This document shows, piece after piece, positions 23,408 through 33,011 of a stretch of DNA of 64,000 nucleotides. The notes beneath the pieces were generated by a model. That model worked only from the letters and a program-made list of their open reading frames with translations. It did not search any database and was not told where the DNA came from. The position numbers were made by a program, and so were the translations under genes. How positions within the stretch are numbered: position 1 is the first letter of the stretch; each line of letters starts with the position of its first letter. Source of the DNA: a virus; the IMG/VR virus record IMGVR_UViG_3300005663_000029, positions 62,001 to 126,000 of that record; one strand, written 5' to 3'.

Positions 23408-23668
23408 TTACCGTCTGCCCTTCATACTGAATGCTTGAAATTTCTTCTTACCGTACTTTTTACGGCCGATAGCTGCAGCTACTGCACCGGCAGCTTGTTG
23501 CTTAGTCTGTCCTGCTCTTGGTTTAATGCTTTTAGCAATATTCTTCTGCAAGGACTTGAATCTGACACCAGAACCTAATCTGGCTTTCCTAGCAGCCAGT
23601 TTGTTGAGTTCAGAATGGAATGCTGACTCAACAACCTGACTAACAACTAATGCTTCTACTTGGTCCAT
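23408..23668 (-). CDS. Tagged basic virion protein (86 aa)
   Basis: The class-1 signature is complete near the N-terminus: SAFHSELNKLAARKA at about residues 15-29. The rest is extremely basic (RKARL, GRKKYGKKK), consistent with DNA binding inside the head. Spaced 1 base from the next gene. The function is inferred from composition and context only. Confidence 0.6.
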   Translation of the reverse strand: MDQVEALVVSQVVESAFHSELNKLAARKARLGSGVRFKSLQKNIAKSIKPRAGQTKQQAAGAVAAAIGRKKYGKKKFQAFSMKGRR

Positions 23669-23680
23669 GAGATTAACACC

Positions 23681-24460
23681 TTATTTAAGAGCTGCAGCGC
23701 TCAAGCCACCAACACCTAATGCAGGTACGCCGATAGCAACCGCTCTCTCTAATTGAGCATTAGAGACTCTGCTCTTCGCCTTATGAAAAGCCTTCTGTTC
23801 GGGACGTAATCCAGATTTTTTAGGATTAGCTATATTCCATTTTGCACGCCTAGATTGTGCTCCAGACCACATCTTCTTTGTCCGCTTAGCTGATGCTACG
23901 TTCTTGCCTTTAACAATATCTTTGTAAGCAGTAATCATTTTTTTGATCTGCTCTTTTTTAGGTAGGCGCTGTCCGATAGGTAAAGCTTCTTTAATGAGAG
24001 AGGCACTTTTCTTGATACCAGTAAGCTTACGCTCTCTGGCAGTCATGCCTTTGCCTCCACGAGCTTTTCTACCAGCTAAACCTCTCATCTGCTGACGCCG
24101 ACTTAGTGATGTCACTCCAGCTGCGCCAAGACCAGCAAGACCAGAAGCAACTGCTCCACCTATTAAAAGCTTCTTAGGTAATTTAGACGCTCCACGAACA
24201 GCAGCTTTACGGCTACCAGCAAGACCGAGTTCTTGGCCCAATCGTGCCATAGCTTGCAATCCTTTTCTAGTCTTGACTATCTTCTTAGCACCATGTGCTA
24301 CTGCTCCTGTAATTCCTAAACCTAAACCGGTTACACCAGCACCCTGAAATGCTGGATCAGTGGCTGCCCTTGAAAAAGGGTATGTCTTCTTGTCCTTAGC
24401 TTCCTTTAAAAGGAAATCGGCCATTCCAAGCAATTCTTCTCTATCGATATTTGCATTCAT
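23681..24460 (-). CDS. Tagged virion protein with membrane helices and basic C-terminus (259 aa)
   Basis: The class-2 signature EELLGMADFLLKEA occupies residues 8-21, almost the same as in the genes at 25080 and 25486. Two glycine-zipper helices follow (GVTGLGLGITGAV and LLIGGAVASGLAGLGAAG). The second half is very basic, and the end is another hydrophobic helix. An internal SLIKEAL could be a second protease site. Likely a minor virion protein. Confidence 0.6.
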   Translation of the reverse strand: MNANIDREELLGMADFLLKEAKDKKTYPFSRAATDPAFQGAGVTGLGLGITGAVAHGAKKIVKTRKGLQAMARLGQELGLAGSRKAAVRGASKLPKKLLIGGAVASGLAGLGAAGVTSLSRRQQMRGLAGRKARGGKGMTARERKLTGIKKSASLIKEALPIGQRLPKKEQIKKMITAYKDIVKGKNVASAKRTKKMWSGAQSRRAKWNIANPKKSGLRPEQKAFHKAKSRVSNAQLERAVAIGVPALGVGGLSAAALK

Positions 24461-24472
24461 TGTTTAATCTCC

Positions 24473-25045
24473 TTATTTTCCACGAACGCTTACTAAGACT
24501 CCAGTACCAGCTCCTGCAACTGCTCCACCTAAAACAGTAGAGGCCATAGGGATAGCTGGTCTAGAAGCTAACATAGCTGTTTTGTTTTTGGTTAATTTAC
24601 TTAATATTTTTTGTAATTGAGGTCTGTACTTCAGTCCGAGAATCATACCACCAATACCACCAAGCAGCCCAGTCGTTCCGCCTAGAAGTTTAGCTAACTC
24701 CTCATTTTTAATCTTGTGTCCTTTTTTGCTGGCAGCATGAGCCGCTAGTCCTGAAGCTTTCTTTCCAACATTAGCGGCTCCCGATAAAGCTATGGCCGCA
24801 TGAGGTATATTAAAATCAAAAGGACTTAAACTTATGATGGCTATCTTTTCAAGTTCTTCCCTAAAAGCAGCTGCTTTGATCATACCTATAGTAATCTCTG
24901 CTTGAGCCTGCTTCTTAAACTCAGAAGGTTTTACACTCTTATCGGTATGTAATTTATCAGGCATGGTTTTGAAGCTTTTTCTACCTTTACTCTTCTTCTG
25001 CTCGTCTGCCCATCGTCTAGCTATCTTAGGGTGTTGTGCAAACAT
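24473..25045 (-). CDS. Tagged virion membrane-type protein (190 aa)
   Basis: The class-1 signature (AAFREELEKIA) is internal here, at about residues 59-69, after a basic N-terminal extension. An ATG at about residue 55 would place it at the N-terminus, so the annotated start may be too long. Two or three glycine-rich hydrophobic helices follow (GGTTGLLGGIGGMILGL). The family is not recognised. Confidence 0.55.
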   Translation of the reverse strand: MFAQHPKIARRWADEQKKSKGRKSFKTMPDKLHTDKSVKPSEFKKQAQAEITIGMIKAAAFREELEKIAIISLSPFDFNIPHAAIALSGAANVGKKASGLAAHAASKKGHKIKNEELAKLLGGTTGLLGGIGGMILGLKYRPQLQKILSKLTKNKTAMLASRPAIPMASTVLGGAVAGAGTGVLVSVRGK

Positions 25046-25079
25046 GTACCTCTGCGCTGAGCTTTAGACTTGAAGGGCA

Positions 25080-25484
25080 TTACTTACTTTTCTTCGCAGC
25101 GTTCTTCTTCATAGATTTACGCAGTTTATGTCTGGTTAAACCACCGCCTGCACCAAGTAAAGCTCCTGCTCCACCGATAGCTCCAGTAGCTAATAAAGCT
25201 TTAGGTCCAAGCTTCTTGATAACCTGTTTAACAGTTCGGGCTTTAGTAGATAACCTACGACTTGGTACACCAGAAACTTTTGCTTGTAGACGAACTCTTA
25301 GTGCTTCTCGAGATGCGCCGTACATCCCATAACCTTTAGCAGCAGCTGCACCACCACCTACAGCTACACCACCAGCAAGAGCGCCTATACCAGCTTCAGA
25401 ACCATAAGAGCGTTTACTCTTCCTGGCCTCTTTCAGTAAGTAGTCAGCTATTTCATGTAACTCTAAAGTAGTTGGTGTACTCAT
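25080..25484 (-). CDS. Tagged virion membrane-type protein (134 aa)
   Basis: The start is the ATG at 25484, just after AAGGA. The frame runs further upstream but only into the previous gene. The class-2 signature LELHEIADYLLKEA is at residues 7-20. Two glycine/alanine-rich hydrophobic helices (GIGALAGGVAVGGGAAAA and LLATGAIGGAGALLGAGG) and a basic tail ending KKSK follow. Confidence 0.6.
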   Translation of the reverse strand: MSTPTTLELHEIADYLLKEARKSKRSYGSEAGIGALAGGVAVGGGAAAAKGYGMYGASREALRVRLQAKVSGVPSRRLSTKARTVKQVIKKLGPKALLATGAIGGAGALLGAGGGLTRHKLRKSMKKNAAKKSK

Positions 25485-25485
25485 T

Positions 25486-25953
25486 TTAACGATTCCTTTT
25501 CGGCTTAGATTTTCTAGTGAGGACGTATGTTGCACCAGCAGTACCTACACCGCCTGCAGCTGTCGCACCCCTAGCAAGGTTTACAGCATCTATTTCTTTC
25601 TTAAGTTTACCTACAGGTTTAACACCTCCCAGTAACCTGCCTAATATACCTCTAGGTGCCCTGCCAAAATTCTGCTGCTTTCGCAACTTACTAAGAGCTG
25701 ACGTAGCTCGAAGGTTTTTCACACTAGCGGATCTGAAGCGTGTCTTACCTGTCTGACCAGTCACAGAGCCTGTAAACTTCTTACCACCAGCCATCAACGT
25801 ACCATAACGTTTCACCTTATCTACGACCTTTTTCAAGATAGATGGGGGAATGGTTTTAGTACCGGCTGTAAGCAACTTAGGGGCCGCTGATGCCTCCTTT
25901 AAGAGGTAGTCAGCAAGCCCATGTAGTTCTTCTGTTGTCAGGCCGTCGTACAT
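25486..25953 (-). CDS. Tagged virion protein (155 aa)
   Basis: The class-2 signature EELHGLADYLLKEA is at residues 8-21, sharing ADYLLKEA exactly with the gene downstream. The protein is strongly basic throughout, with a short glycine-rich hydrophobic segment (AAGGVGTAGATYVL) near the C-terminus. It is the first of the distal run of tagged genes after the tail tube gene. Confidence 0.6.
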   Translation of the reverse strand: MYDGLTTEELHGLADYLLKEASAAPKLLTAGTKTIPPSILKKVVDKVKRYGTLMAGGKKFTGSVTGQTGKTRFRSASVKNLRATSALSKLRKQQNFGRAPRGILGRLLGGVKPVGKLKKEIDAVNLARGATAAGGVGTAGATYVLTRKSKPKRNR

Positions 25954-25970
25954 ATGTCATCCATTAAGAA

Positions 25971-26003
25971 AGGGGATACAATAAACATATTACCGCATCC
26001 CCT
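25971..26003 (-). terminator. Stem-loop after the probable tail tube gene
   Basis: AGGGGAT and ATCCCCT form a 7-bp stem with a 19-base loop in the gap downstream of the tail tube gene and before the run of small tagged genes. It may separate expression of abundant tail proteins from the minor ones. There is only a short T-rich run. Confidence 0.45.
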
Positions 26004-26027
26004 CTATTCTCGAAAGGCTTTATCTGA

Positions 26028-26726
26028 CTACAGTAGGCCAGATATCAGAGCTACTTCGCTGGTGGCTACAGGTATTGCTCTTTCGAACTGTATAGCACAA
26101 CTTTCCTGAATCAGAACACCTTGCGCGTCAGTAGCGAAGGTATGATTCGGGACGTAGCACTGTTCGAAGTAGACTGCACCTACTGTACGTTCATCAGAGT
26201 CCTTAACATAAACTAGCAGACCCATAGGTTGCGAGAACATATCGGAAGCTAAATTTATGAAGAGGTTCTCATACCCTGGAGGTATCTTCACATCATGGTG
26301 TACGAAGGCTGAACCTACGTTTTGCCACAAGGAAGGTACAATTCCTGGGGGTAGGAGGTCTTGGTAGTATGCATAGAGAGCGCGTAGCAGTGAAGGTCCG
26401 TGGTATAAAACCCTACCTAACGAAATCTGACCGATGGTTCGACCAGAAATAAAGTAGGAGCGTTCTGAACCTATCTCGAATAAACGAGTGAACTGCCTGT
26501 TATGGCTGATGTTCAGGTTCTGAACCACACCAATCGGGTACGCTACTGTATCAACTGCTGCGCCGCCAGCCTGGATCAAAGTACCTACTACTAATTCACC
26601 GGCTAAGTTAGATAGACGAGGGGGTCCAGCAGCGATAAGCGTAAACGCGCCCGACATAAAGAGGCCGTCTTGCAAGCCTCCCTGCACATACTTATCGTAT
26701 TGATCCCATTGGCTAATTGTGCCCAT
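26028..26726 (-). CDS. Probable tail tube protein (232 aa)
   Basis: It lies 11 bases downstream of the sheath gene, the usual sheath-then-tube order of contractile tails. The length and beta-rich composition with the segments VVQNLNISHNRQFTRLFEIG and SERSYFISGRT fit tube proteins of large phages. No K-L-A or K-E-A tag is present. The assignment rests mainly on position. Confidence 0.55.
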   Translation of the reverse strand: MGTISQWDQYDKYVQGGLQDGLFMSGAFTLIAAGPPRLSNLAGELVVGTLIQAGGAAVDTVAYPIGVVQNLNISHNRQFTRLFEIGSERSYFISGRTIGQISLGRVLYHGPSLLRALYAYYQDLLPPGIVPSLWQNVGSAFVHHDVKIPPGYENLFINLASDMFSQPMGLLVYVKDSDERTVGAVYFEQCYVPNHTFATDAQGVLIQESCAIQFERAIPVATSEVALISGLL

Positions 26727-26737
26727 TTATCTACTCC

Positions 26738-29263
26738 TTAAATTAGTAGAGTTAGCCGGATGTAGTTCGCTGGGAACGGAACATCCAAAGTTACGTCGAT
26801 TATCACGGTGTCAGGTGAATCTTCATCTTGCGCGATGATATTAAGATCAGCACCATTCAAGATGTTTGCATCAACTAACGATCTTAAAGCGCCTTGAACA
26901 ATCGTACTCAGGTTGTCTAAGAATCCTTGGTTAATGTTAAAGAGGCCGATGTACGGCACTAACAGGTTCCGAAGGAACTTAGCTGTGTAATCCACAACCT
27001 TCGTGATCGAAAGCTCACGCTTTTCGATTACGCTGACATCTGTAGATAACTGATGACGGCAAATTAGAGGCTGTCCTTGGGCATTTTGAATTACCGTATA
27101 GACTCCGCCTCCAGCTATCGTGTCCAACTGGCTAGTTGAGAAAAAGCCAGAAGTCTTGTTATTGACTCCCAAGAACCCTGTAACAGGATAGTTGGTAAAG
27201 CCTTGTTGAGGAGGTAGTTGCCCAACCATGCCACAAATAGCTGAAGCTAGGTAGTAGCCTTCTACTAGAGAGGTTACACCAGCTACGCTCTGCTCTACTT
27301 GGTCAGGAATAACTACAAATAATCTACGGTTTTTATACGCTTCACCGAACCCTGCAATGGTAGTAGCCATTAAAGCTTTGTTCGGGAAACCATTAATTAC
27401 CAGTAGATCGCCTTTAAGGACTAGTTTGAATTCTTCTAGTGACGCTTCAGTACCCTGCCAAATCTCGTAAGGTTCTGCATCAGGAACAATAGTCCAGGGA
27501 AGTTCGAGCAGTAACGTATTAGCAAAGCTGGAAGCCGAAGAGGAACTGCCTATGATTTTTCTAAATTGACCTGCTGCTGCTCCGCCAGCCATTATGTAGA
27601 CCCAATAAGGTTCGATAGCGTCAACATAGTCTCCTTCTAAAGCTATCGGGTTAATACCGTCATCTTGTAGAAGCAGTTCGAAACCTGAAATCTCGTAAAG
27701 GTCGCCAACTACTGGATTAGCAAGCCAGTCAGATACTACAAAAATTTCATGGTCTGTATTGGAAGTAATTAGAAAAGTTTCTGTACCACTTCCAACTCCA
27801 GTAGGGTCTTTAATTAACGTTAATCCTTTAAACTGATTAGGCTCAAAAGTATCGGTATTATCAACCAACCCATTATTATTGGGTGATGCCACGGATACTG
27901 CCCCATTAAATACCGGATCGGTTAACGCCGCTGAAGAATCTCCTACTACTTCCGCTACTCTACCGAAAGAGGCTAACGGAGGTAAAGGACCAGGTAAAGT
28001 ATCGTCTCCTACAAGGCTATTAACTTTGATTTCAGTAAGTGGGTGCTCTACAGCATGTAACTCACTCTCAAAAGTAACAACTATGTTTGCAAGATCGTCA
28101 ACCGGATTAACACCTAACAACGCTAAGGATGACAAGAAATCTACGTTGGAGTATATGTCTAACGGATTTCCAGAACTTGCTGAGAAGAAATAATTATCCT
28201 GTACCAATATCTGATCTGCAGCATTAGTAGGAAACAGTGGATTGACAAACCCAATACGCTCTTTCTTTTCGGTTGATGCCGATAAAGCAGTTACGTGGCT
28301 AGACAACGATTGATGCACACTTAAAGCGTGAGTTAGAGTTGAGATAGCGTAAACGTCTTCACTCTCTAAAGCATCTAAAGCTTCTTGGTAAGATGCCACA
28401 GTTCCATCAGGCTCGTTGATCGGATCAATATCATTAACACCTAAACCTGCTACAGCATTGGTCTGGGAATTAGATAATTGTTGTGCCATACCCCAAGCTA
28501 AGGGATTCTCTACAGAAATTGGTCCAAGAAAATTATCTAGGTCTTCTAGGTTTTCAGCGACCACTAATGTTTCAGAAATGTCGGTTCTAAGGCCAAGCCA
28601 CTCAACAAGAATCGTACCTATAACCGGGAAGTTAACGTTACCTGCGCCAGGACCTATAATAATCCCATCGTTCGTAGGATTTAACACGTACTGATAGTTC
28701 GGTACCTCGGCAACTGTCCCACCAAGTTGTATATATACCTTGATCGGGTTTAACGGATCTGTGATATCGGTGTGCTCAATCTTGTCTGTGTCTATAAACT
28801 TCGGGAAACCTACTTCGATTCCGTCACCAATATAATACTTACTGGTAGCGTCTAAAGTAACATCCCAAGCTACACTGACTTCGATTTCCTGAAGCGCGTT
28901 GTCTGTATCAAGGATTTCACGTAATTGTCCTGCACCGGTACCTGACCAGATGAAGACATACTTACCGTTAAGCTCGTCGTCAACCCATGATTGAGTAGTA
29001 TCAACTAAATGGGTAGTTGGAGTACTAGCTACACCAGAGGACTGGCCGCTATATCCGCCAGCTCCTACATCACGTGTATCTGGATAGGCTCCGGCAATCG
29101 AGTCTGCGTCGACCGCACCTTCTGGCGTAAAAGCCTTAACTATCCTAAAAGCCGGTCCTACGGAGCACGACAGTAAAGAGGGAATGCTGAAGCTAGGAGA
29201 TGCAGAAACAAATTCCTGTATGATCTCAACTCCGGGTTGTCTTATTTGACCAGGCATGTGCAA
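26738..29263 (-). CDS. Tail sheath protein (841 aa)
   Basis: The N-terminus (PGQIRQPGVEIIQEFVSA) and the C-terminal region are typical of contractile sheath proteins: an SAICGMVGQLPPQQGFTN segment, then a conserved end with VDYTAKFLRNLLVPYIG and a final PFPANYIRLTLLI strand. At 841 residues it is longer than the common 400-700 residue sheaths, with an extra beta-rich insertion in the middle (about residues 100-600). It forms the contractile outer tail that drives DNA injection. It carries no K-E-A tag. Its terminal NYIRL strand would hook neighbouring subunits. Confidence 0.85.
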   Translation of the reverse strand: MHMPGQIRQPGVEIIQEFVSASPSFSIPSLLSCSVGPAFRIVKAFTPEGAVDADSIAGAYPDTRDVGAGGYSGQSSGVASTPTTHLVDTTQSWVDDELNGKYVFIWSGTGAGQLREILDTDNALQEIEVSVAWDVTLDATSKYYIGDGIEVGFPKFIDTDKIEHTDITDPLNPIKVYIQLGGTVAEVPNYQYVLNPTNDGIIIGPGAGNVNFPVIGTILVEWLGLRTDISETLVVAENLEDLDNFLGPISVENPLAWGMAQQLSNSQTNAVAGLGVNDIDPINEPDGTVASYQEALDALESEDVYAISTLTHALSVHQSLSSHVTALSASTEKKERIGFVNPLFPTNAADQILVQDNYFFSASSGNPLDIYSNVDFLSSLALLGVNPVDDLANIVVTFESELHAVEHPLTEIKVNSLVGDDTLPGPLPPLASFGRVAEVVGDSSAALTDPVFNGAVSVASPNNNGLVDNTDTFEPNQFKGLTLIKDPTGVGSGTETFLITSNTDHEIFVVSDWLANPVVGDLYEISGFELLLQDDGINPIALEGDYVDAIEPYWVYIMAGGAAAGQFRKIIGSSSSASSFANTLLLELPWTIVPDAEPYEIWQGTEASLEEFKLVLKGDLLVINGFPNKALMATTIAGFGEAYKNRRLFVVIPDQVEQSVAGVTSLVEGYYLASAICGMVGQLPPQQGFTNYPVTGFLGVNNKTSGFFSTSQLDTIAGGGVYTVIQNAQGQPLICRHQLSTDVSVIEKRELSITKVVDYTAKFLRNLLVPYIGLFNINQGFLDNLSTIVQGALRSLVDANILNGADLNIIAQDEDSPDTVIIDVTLDVPFPANYIRLTLLI

Positions 29264-29274
29264 AGTCTCCTTAA

Positions 29275-30048
29275 TTAGTCGTCAAGGGATATGACAATTC
29301 GTTTTCCTATTCGTGTTCTAGAAGTCATAGTAATATCTGCAAGTAGTGGATCGGGTTGTACGTAACCAGTTCTCCATTTATAAGCTTTGTACCAAGTAAC
29401 TCCTACGGGTACAGCAATATTTTCTGTATCTGAGCTAGGAAACTGTCCTCCTGTTGAGGGGCGTCCTACGGTGATACGTCTTTCTATTGCATGTATTTGA
29501 CCCATTCTACATAGTGAAGGCGTGTACGCCAAGACGATGTTGCGCACCCAGTTGGCTAAGATACGTGCTTCGTTCTTAACACTGGAATATGCTCTTAGTT
29601 GTAACTGACCCATAACCAGGTCTCTGTGTATTTTATCTTCGCCTGCCATAGACCCGCCTTCATACTGGTCTAAACCTAAACCCAGAAACTGAGAGGACAC
29701 CATGTCTATTACTATAGCCGGTCTTTTAGCATAAAGGTCTGGATCTACTGTGTCAGAATCAACTATAATAATACCTGATTTTTCTAAGTCCATACCTCCT
29801 TCGGAATCATAATATAAACGATAACGCTCACTAAGATTTGGCTTAGATTCATCTACTTCAACATCTTGTTGAGTAGCACCATAAGGTTGGGAAGTAGCAA
29901 AAAACTCTCTTAAAAAAACGATAAACGTATCTATTACCGAATCTTCAATACCGAAGTCGGGGTTTAATACTTTAGTTGCCCTATAGTCTTTAATCCTTTG
30001 ACTAAGATTAGAGTTAGGACCAAACTCTCTATCTAGCGGGGTTGGCAT
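29275..30048 (-). CDS. Probable neck or tail-completion protein (257 aa)
   Basis: Immediately upstream of the sheath gene in transcription order, it encodes a soluble alpha/beta protein with no signature tag. Its position between head-completion and sheath genes fits a tail terminator or neck protein. It overlaps the tagged gene upstream by 20 bases. No sequence family is recognised. Confidence 0.5.
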   Translation of the reverse strand: MPTPLDREFGPNSNLSQRIKDYRATKVLNPDFGIEDSVIDTFIVFLREFFATSQPYGATQQDVEVDESKPNLSERYRLYYDSEGGMDLEKSGIIIVDSDTVDPDLYAKRPAIVIDMVSSQFLGLGLDQYEGGSMAGEDKIHRDLVMGQLQLRAYSSVKNEARILANWVRNIVLAYTPSLCRMGQIHAIERRITVGRPSTGGQFPSSDTENIAVPVGVTWYKAYKWRTGYVQPDPLLADITMTSRTRIGKRIVISLDD

Positions 30049-30409
30049 TTACTTTACCCTTCTTAGGTTCCATAGATTGTTTATGGGCTGCCCACTGTAA
30101 TCCGTGATAAAGAGTACCTAAACCTGCTGCTCCACCGGCTGCGGCCGGTAATCCATAGGCAAGAGCTTTAGATGTTTTAGGATGTGAACGTATAAACTTG
30201 CGACCTGTTTTAGATACCAAGGCACGAGTTACAGGGTACATTGCGTACCTACCTAAACCAAACCCTATAGCTGGAGCAGCAGCTATAATAGCAATGTTCT
30301 TTAACCATCTTTTGGTTTTAGAATCATCACCAGTAGCTAACTTAGTCAGTTCGTCTTTAAAGGACTCTGACGTAATTAATGTATTTGCTGCTGTATCTAA
30401 GTTGCTCAT
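30029..30409 (-). CDS. Tagged small virion membrane-type protein (126 aa)
   Basis: The class-1 signature ESFKDELTKLATG is at about residues 15-27. It is followed by a basic patch, hydrophobic helices (NIAIIAAAPAIGFGLG and LPAAAGGAAGLGTL) and a basic tail. The architecture is tag, basic linker, glycine-rich helices, basic end, as in neighbouring genes. Confidence 0.6.
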   Translation of the reverse strand: MSNLDTAANTLITSESFKDELTKLATGDDSKTKRWLKNIAIIAAAPAIGFGLGRYAMYPVTRALVSKTGRKFIRSHPKTSKALAYGLPAAAGGAAGLGTLYHGLQWAAHKQSMEPKKGKVNANPAR

Positions 30410-31233
30410 ATTGAATGTGGGTTAGTGTGAATACGTTCTTCTTCGTACACTATTTTAGAGAGGTCTAAGTCTGCAGTCAATTGATACTCAATATCACTTT
30501 CCGGTATTTGATGCAGACCTACATGCTGCATAGTTATGTGACGTATGTGCTCACTCTTAGCAACCCCTCTAACCTTCCAACGTATATTAGATTTAATCTC
30601 TACGATAACATCTCCTAGATTTACCGGAGGGTAGCGTGACAAATACATCTGAGTTTCTACCACATCAGCTTTATTCTGAGAAGTAAAGGTGTATTGGTGC
30701 TGTTCAGGAACTGCTCTCATCCGAGCTGTATTAGGAGGTAAATACCCTCCAGCATACCCTGTGTCGTAACAGGTTTTGCAGTGAGAGAATCTTTGTTGAT
30801 GTTTTATAGAATCCCAACATTCAGCACACCTGGCTCCAAAAGACTTCCTGTTATAAATGATAATACCTACACCCATATTGTCCAGAAGTACATCGTGGAA
30901 GTCGGAGATAGCTCTGGTCTGTAAATCGGCTGGACCTTCGATGTCGAACGGCTCAGTCTCTATGTCATAGTTATCGGACTTCCTAACAGCTCGTACTTTA
31001 TAAAATAACCGTATATTACGTTTGTAAGGGAATACATCTGGATCTCTAAACGTGTAGAGACCTGACAGAGGTCCAGCTATTACTTTGTACGGACCTTCTA
31101 AATTGTTCTCGGACCTAAGAACATAAAAATCATAATCGAGTTCAGCCTCACCACCATCTATAGTTACTTCCCAAAAAATATCTAAAAAATCTTGAACTAA
31201 AGATATGCTTCTGTATTTGGTAAATGTCAGCAT
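30406..31233 (-). CDS. Virion structural protein with zinc cluster (275 aa)
   Basis: The N-terminal 95 residues are beta-rich and read like a fibronectin-type fold (IFWEVTIDGG, YFVLRSENN-like strands, LFYKVRAVRKS). About residues 135-160 hold CAEC and CKTC (with H between), a zinc site. A C-terminal beta region follows. It has no tag. Its place among neck genes suggests a connector or tail-completion protein. Similar zinc clusters occur in the portal and protease of this phage. Confidence 0.55.
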   Translation of the reverse strand: MLTFTKYRSISLVQDFLDIFWEVTIDGGEAELDYDFYVLRSENNLEGPYKVIAGPLSGLYTFRDPDVFPYKRNIRLFYKVRAVRKSDNYDIETEPFDIEGPADLQTRAISDFHDVLLDNMGVGIIIYNRKSFGARCAECWDSIKHQQRFSHCKTCYDTGYAGGYLPPNTARMRAVPEQHQYTFTSQNKADVVETQMYLSRYPPVNLGDVIVEIKSNIRWKVRGVAKSEHIRHITMQHVGLHQIPESDIEYQLTADLDLSKIVYEEERIHTNPHSI

Positions 31234-31841
31234 TAGCCTACTCCTGGTAGGACTGCCCCACTTCTAACATCTATAATCATCTCGGCAGCACGGCCAGCCA
31301 TAGAGCGTATCTTGTGCTTTTTAACTATCTTACGTCCTATAACCGCCTCTACCTCTTCAGCAGATTTGTGTCGAGGAACATTTTGTCCTTCTTCTAAACC
31401 TCTGGTAGCTATAAAAGCTCCAACTGCGGCGGCTGCTGGTATAATTCCAAATTGAAATACTCTGGATCCAATTGTTTTCTTAAGCAGGTTAGGCATTTTA
31501 TCCCAGAGACCCATCTTCTCTGCAGAATGTCTAAATAGAAAACCAGCTCCACCGGCTGCTGCTCCGATACCTGCACCTACGCCTAATCCACGTGTTAATT
31601 GATATCGTGGATACTCACCAGGTCTTTCGGCTAAATAAGAAGAGCCTTCACCAATGAGTTGTTCTCTCATACCCGTAGGTAGATTGCGCTCCCTCTGAGA
31701 CGCACGAAGGGATGCCATAGCATCCGAAGTGCTACGTACAAACTGTCGAGGAGGAGCAGCTGCCAACTTCTTTAATTCGTTACCAAATGCTGAAGCGACT
31801 ACTGCTCCTCCCACATACTCATATACTAGAGAGGAAGACAT
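31233..31841 (-). CDS. Tagged virion membrane-type protein (202 aa)
   Basis: The class-1 signature SAFGNELKKLAAA is at about residues 17-29. A basic region and two glycine/alanine-rich hydrophobic helices follow (GVGAGIGAAAGGAGFLF and IIPAAAAVGAFIA). Its start overlaps the stop of the neighbouring gene. The function is inferred only from shared architecture. Confidence 0.6.
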   Translation of the reverse strand: MSSSLVYEYVGGAVVASAFGNELKKLAAAPPRQFVRSTSDAMASLRASQRERNLPTGMREQLIGEGSSYLAERPGEYPRYQLTRGLGVGAGIGAAAGGAGFLFRHSAEKMGLWDKMPNLLKKTIGSRVFQFGIIPAAAAVGAFIATRGLEEGQNVPRHKSAEEVEAVIGRKIVKKHKIRSMAGRAAEMIIDVRSGAVLPGVG

Positions 31842-31852
31842 AAGTTTCTTAC

Positions 31853-32236
31853 TTACAGAGCTTTTCCGATACCTACACCAGTGGCTAAACCAGTACCGCC
31901 AGTCAAAGCAGCTCTAGCAATAGCTTGTCGTTTCTTGGCACCACCAAGAGCTTTGGTGTAACCCACAACTCCGCCGATATCTTTAGCTCCTGCTAAACCA
32001 GCTTGTGCTTTGGATACATTACGGCCTCCGATATCTTTACCAACCATTCGAGCTTTCTCTCCTGCTTTGGTAGCATATCTACCAAGCTTACCGCTTTTCT
32101 TTCCGCCCCATTCAACAAGCTTCTTACCGGCAACGGCTATCCCTTTACCAATCTGTCCGTAAACAGCTAATTTCTCAAGCTCGTTTCTAAAAGAGGCTGC
32201 CATAACTTTATCGTTTACTGTTTGATCTAAATCCAT
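31853..32236 (-). CDS. Tagged basic virion protein (127 aa)
   Basis: The class-1 signature ASFRNELEKLAVYG is at about residues 14-27. The rest is lysine- and glycine-rich with repeated short helices and a glycine-rich hydrophobic C-terminus (GGTGLATGVGIGKAL). A probable minor head protein. Confidence 0.6.
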   Translation of the reverse strand: MDLDQTVNDKVMAASFRNELEKLAVYGQIGKGIAVAGKKLVEWGGKKSGKLGRYATKAGEKARMVGKDIGGRNVSKAQAGLAGAKDIGGVVGYTKALGGAKKRQAIARAALTGGTGLATGVGIGKAL

Positions 32237-32259
32237 TTTAGACTCCTAACCTAAAAAAG

Positions 32260-32601
32260 TTATTCCGCACCTTGTTCGGCAAGAGCTGTTTGGACTTCGA
32301 GATTGAGTCTCTCGATAGGGGAAAGATTTTCTAAATCTACTCCCTCTTCGTCAGCCGATGCTGTTTTGTTTAAACGATCCATAACCATTTCTCTAGCAAG
32401 CGCACGGCCTGTTGAATCTAAAGAAATAATCGCATCGTGGTCTAATACTGCCGACGCTTCTTTATAGAAATCATTATCGATAGCGACTTCTTCGCCTTCG
32501 TCGAGTTGGATTAAACCGGCTTCTGCCATCTTGATTAGTTCTTCTTCAGCTACCGGTGCAGTACCGTACATAGCGGATAGAAGTGCATTTGGTTGACTCA
32601 T
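32260..32601 (-). CDS. Tagged acidic virion protein (113 aa)
   Basis: An early EEELIKMAEAG segment (about residues 19-29) and an internal FYKEASAV both fit the tag consensus. Unlike its neighbours it is acidic and soluble, so it may be a scaffold- or assembly-type component. The ribosome binding site is weak. Confidence 0.55.
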   Translation of the reverse strand: MSQPNALLSAMYGTAPVAEEELIKMAEAGLIQLDEGEEVAIDNDFYKEASAVLDHDAIISLDSTGRALAREMVMDRLNKTASADEEGVDLENLSPIERLNLEVQTALAEQGAE

Positions 32602-32620
32602 GGTTCATGTCTCCTTCTAG

Positions 32621-33001
32621 TTATTTGGTTTTTTTGACTAATGCTTTTTTCTTAGCTACTTGTACTTTCTTCATAGGACCTCTAATTGTCATAGCGGCTC
32701 TACGTCCAGTAGCTTTATCATATTTAGAAATATGTTTTACAAAGGTAGGTCTAGAAGCTTGGTCAGCTCTTTGCTTGGCCGCACTTCCTGATCTTAGAAC
32801 ACCTAATCCTGCCATACTAGCACCGCCCCCGATGCCTAGAGCTTTAATACCTTGCAAAATTTCTTGCCTAGTAGCTTTACTCTTAACTGCCTTCTCGGTT
32901 GCTTTTTTAGCAGCACTACCAAAGAGAGCTAATTTTTCAAGTTCACTCTTGAAGGAAGCTGCTGCTACCTTGCCCATCGTTATATCTTGTGTATCTGACA
33001 T
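32621..33001 (-). CDS. Tagged basic virion protein (126 aa)
   Basis: The class-1 signature ASFKSELEKLALFG is at about residues 15-28, differing from the gene at 31853 at only a few positions. The remainder is basic with a short glycine-rich helix (LGIGGGASMAGLGVL) and a lysine-rich end. Likely a paralogue or convergent tag bearer. Confidence 0.6.
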   Translation of the reverse strand: MSDTQDITMGKVAAASFKSELEKLALFGSAAKKATEKAVKSKATRQEILQGIKALGIGGGASMAGLGVLRSGSAAKQRADQASRPTFVKHISKYDKATGRRAAMTIRGPMKKVQVAKKKALVKKTK

Positions 33002-33011
33002 TGGTTTGTCC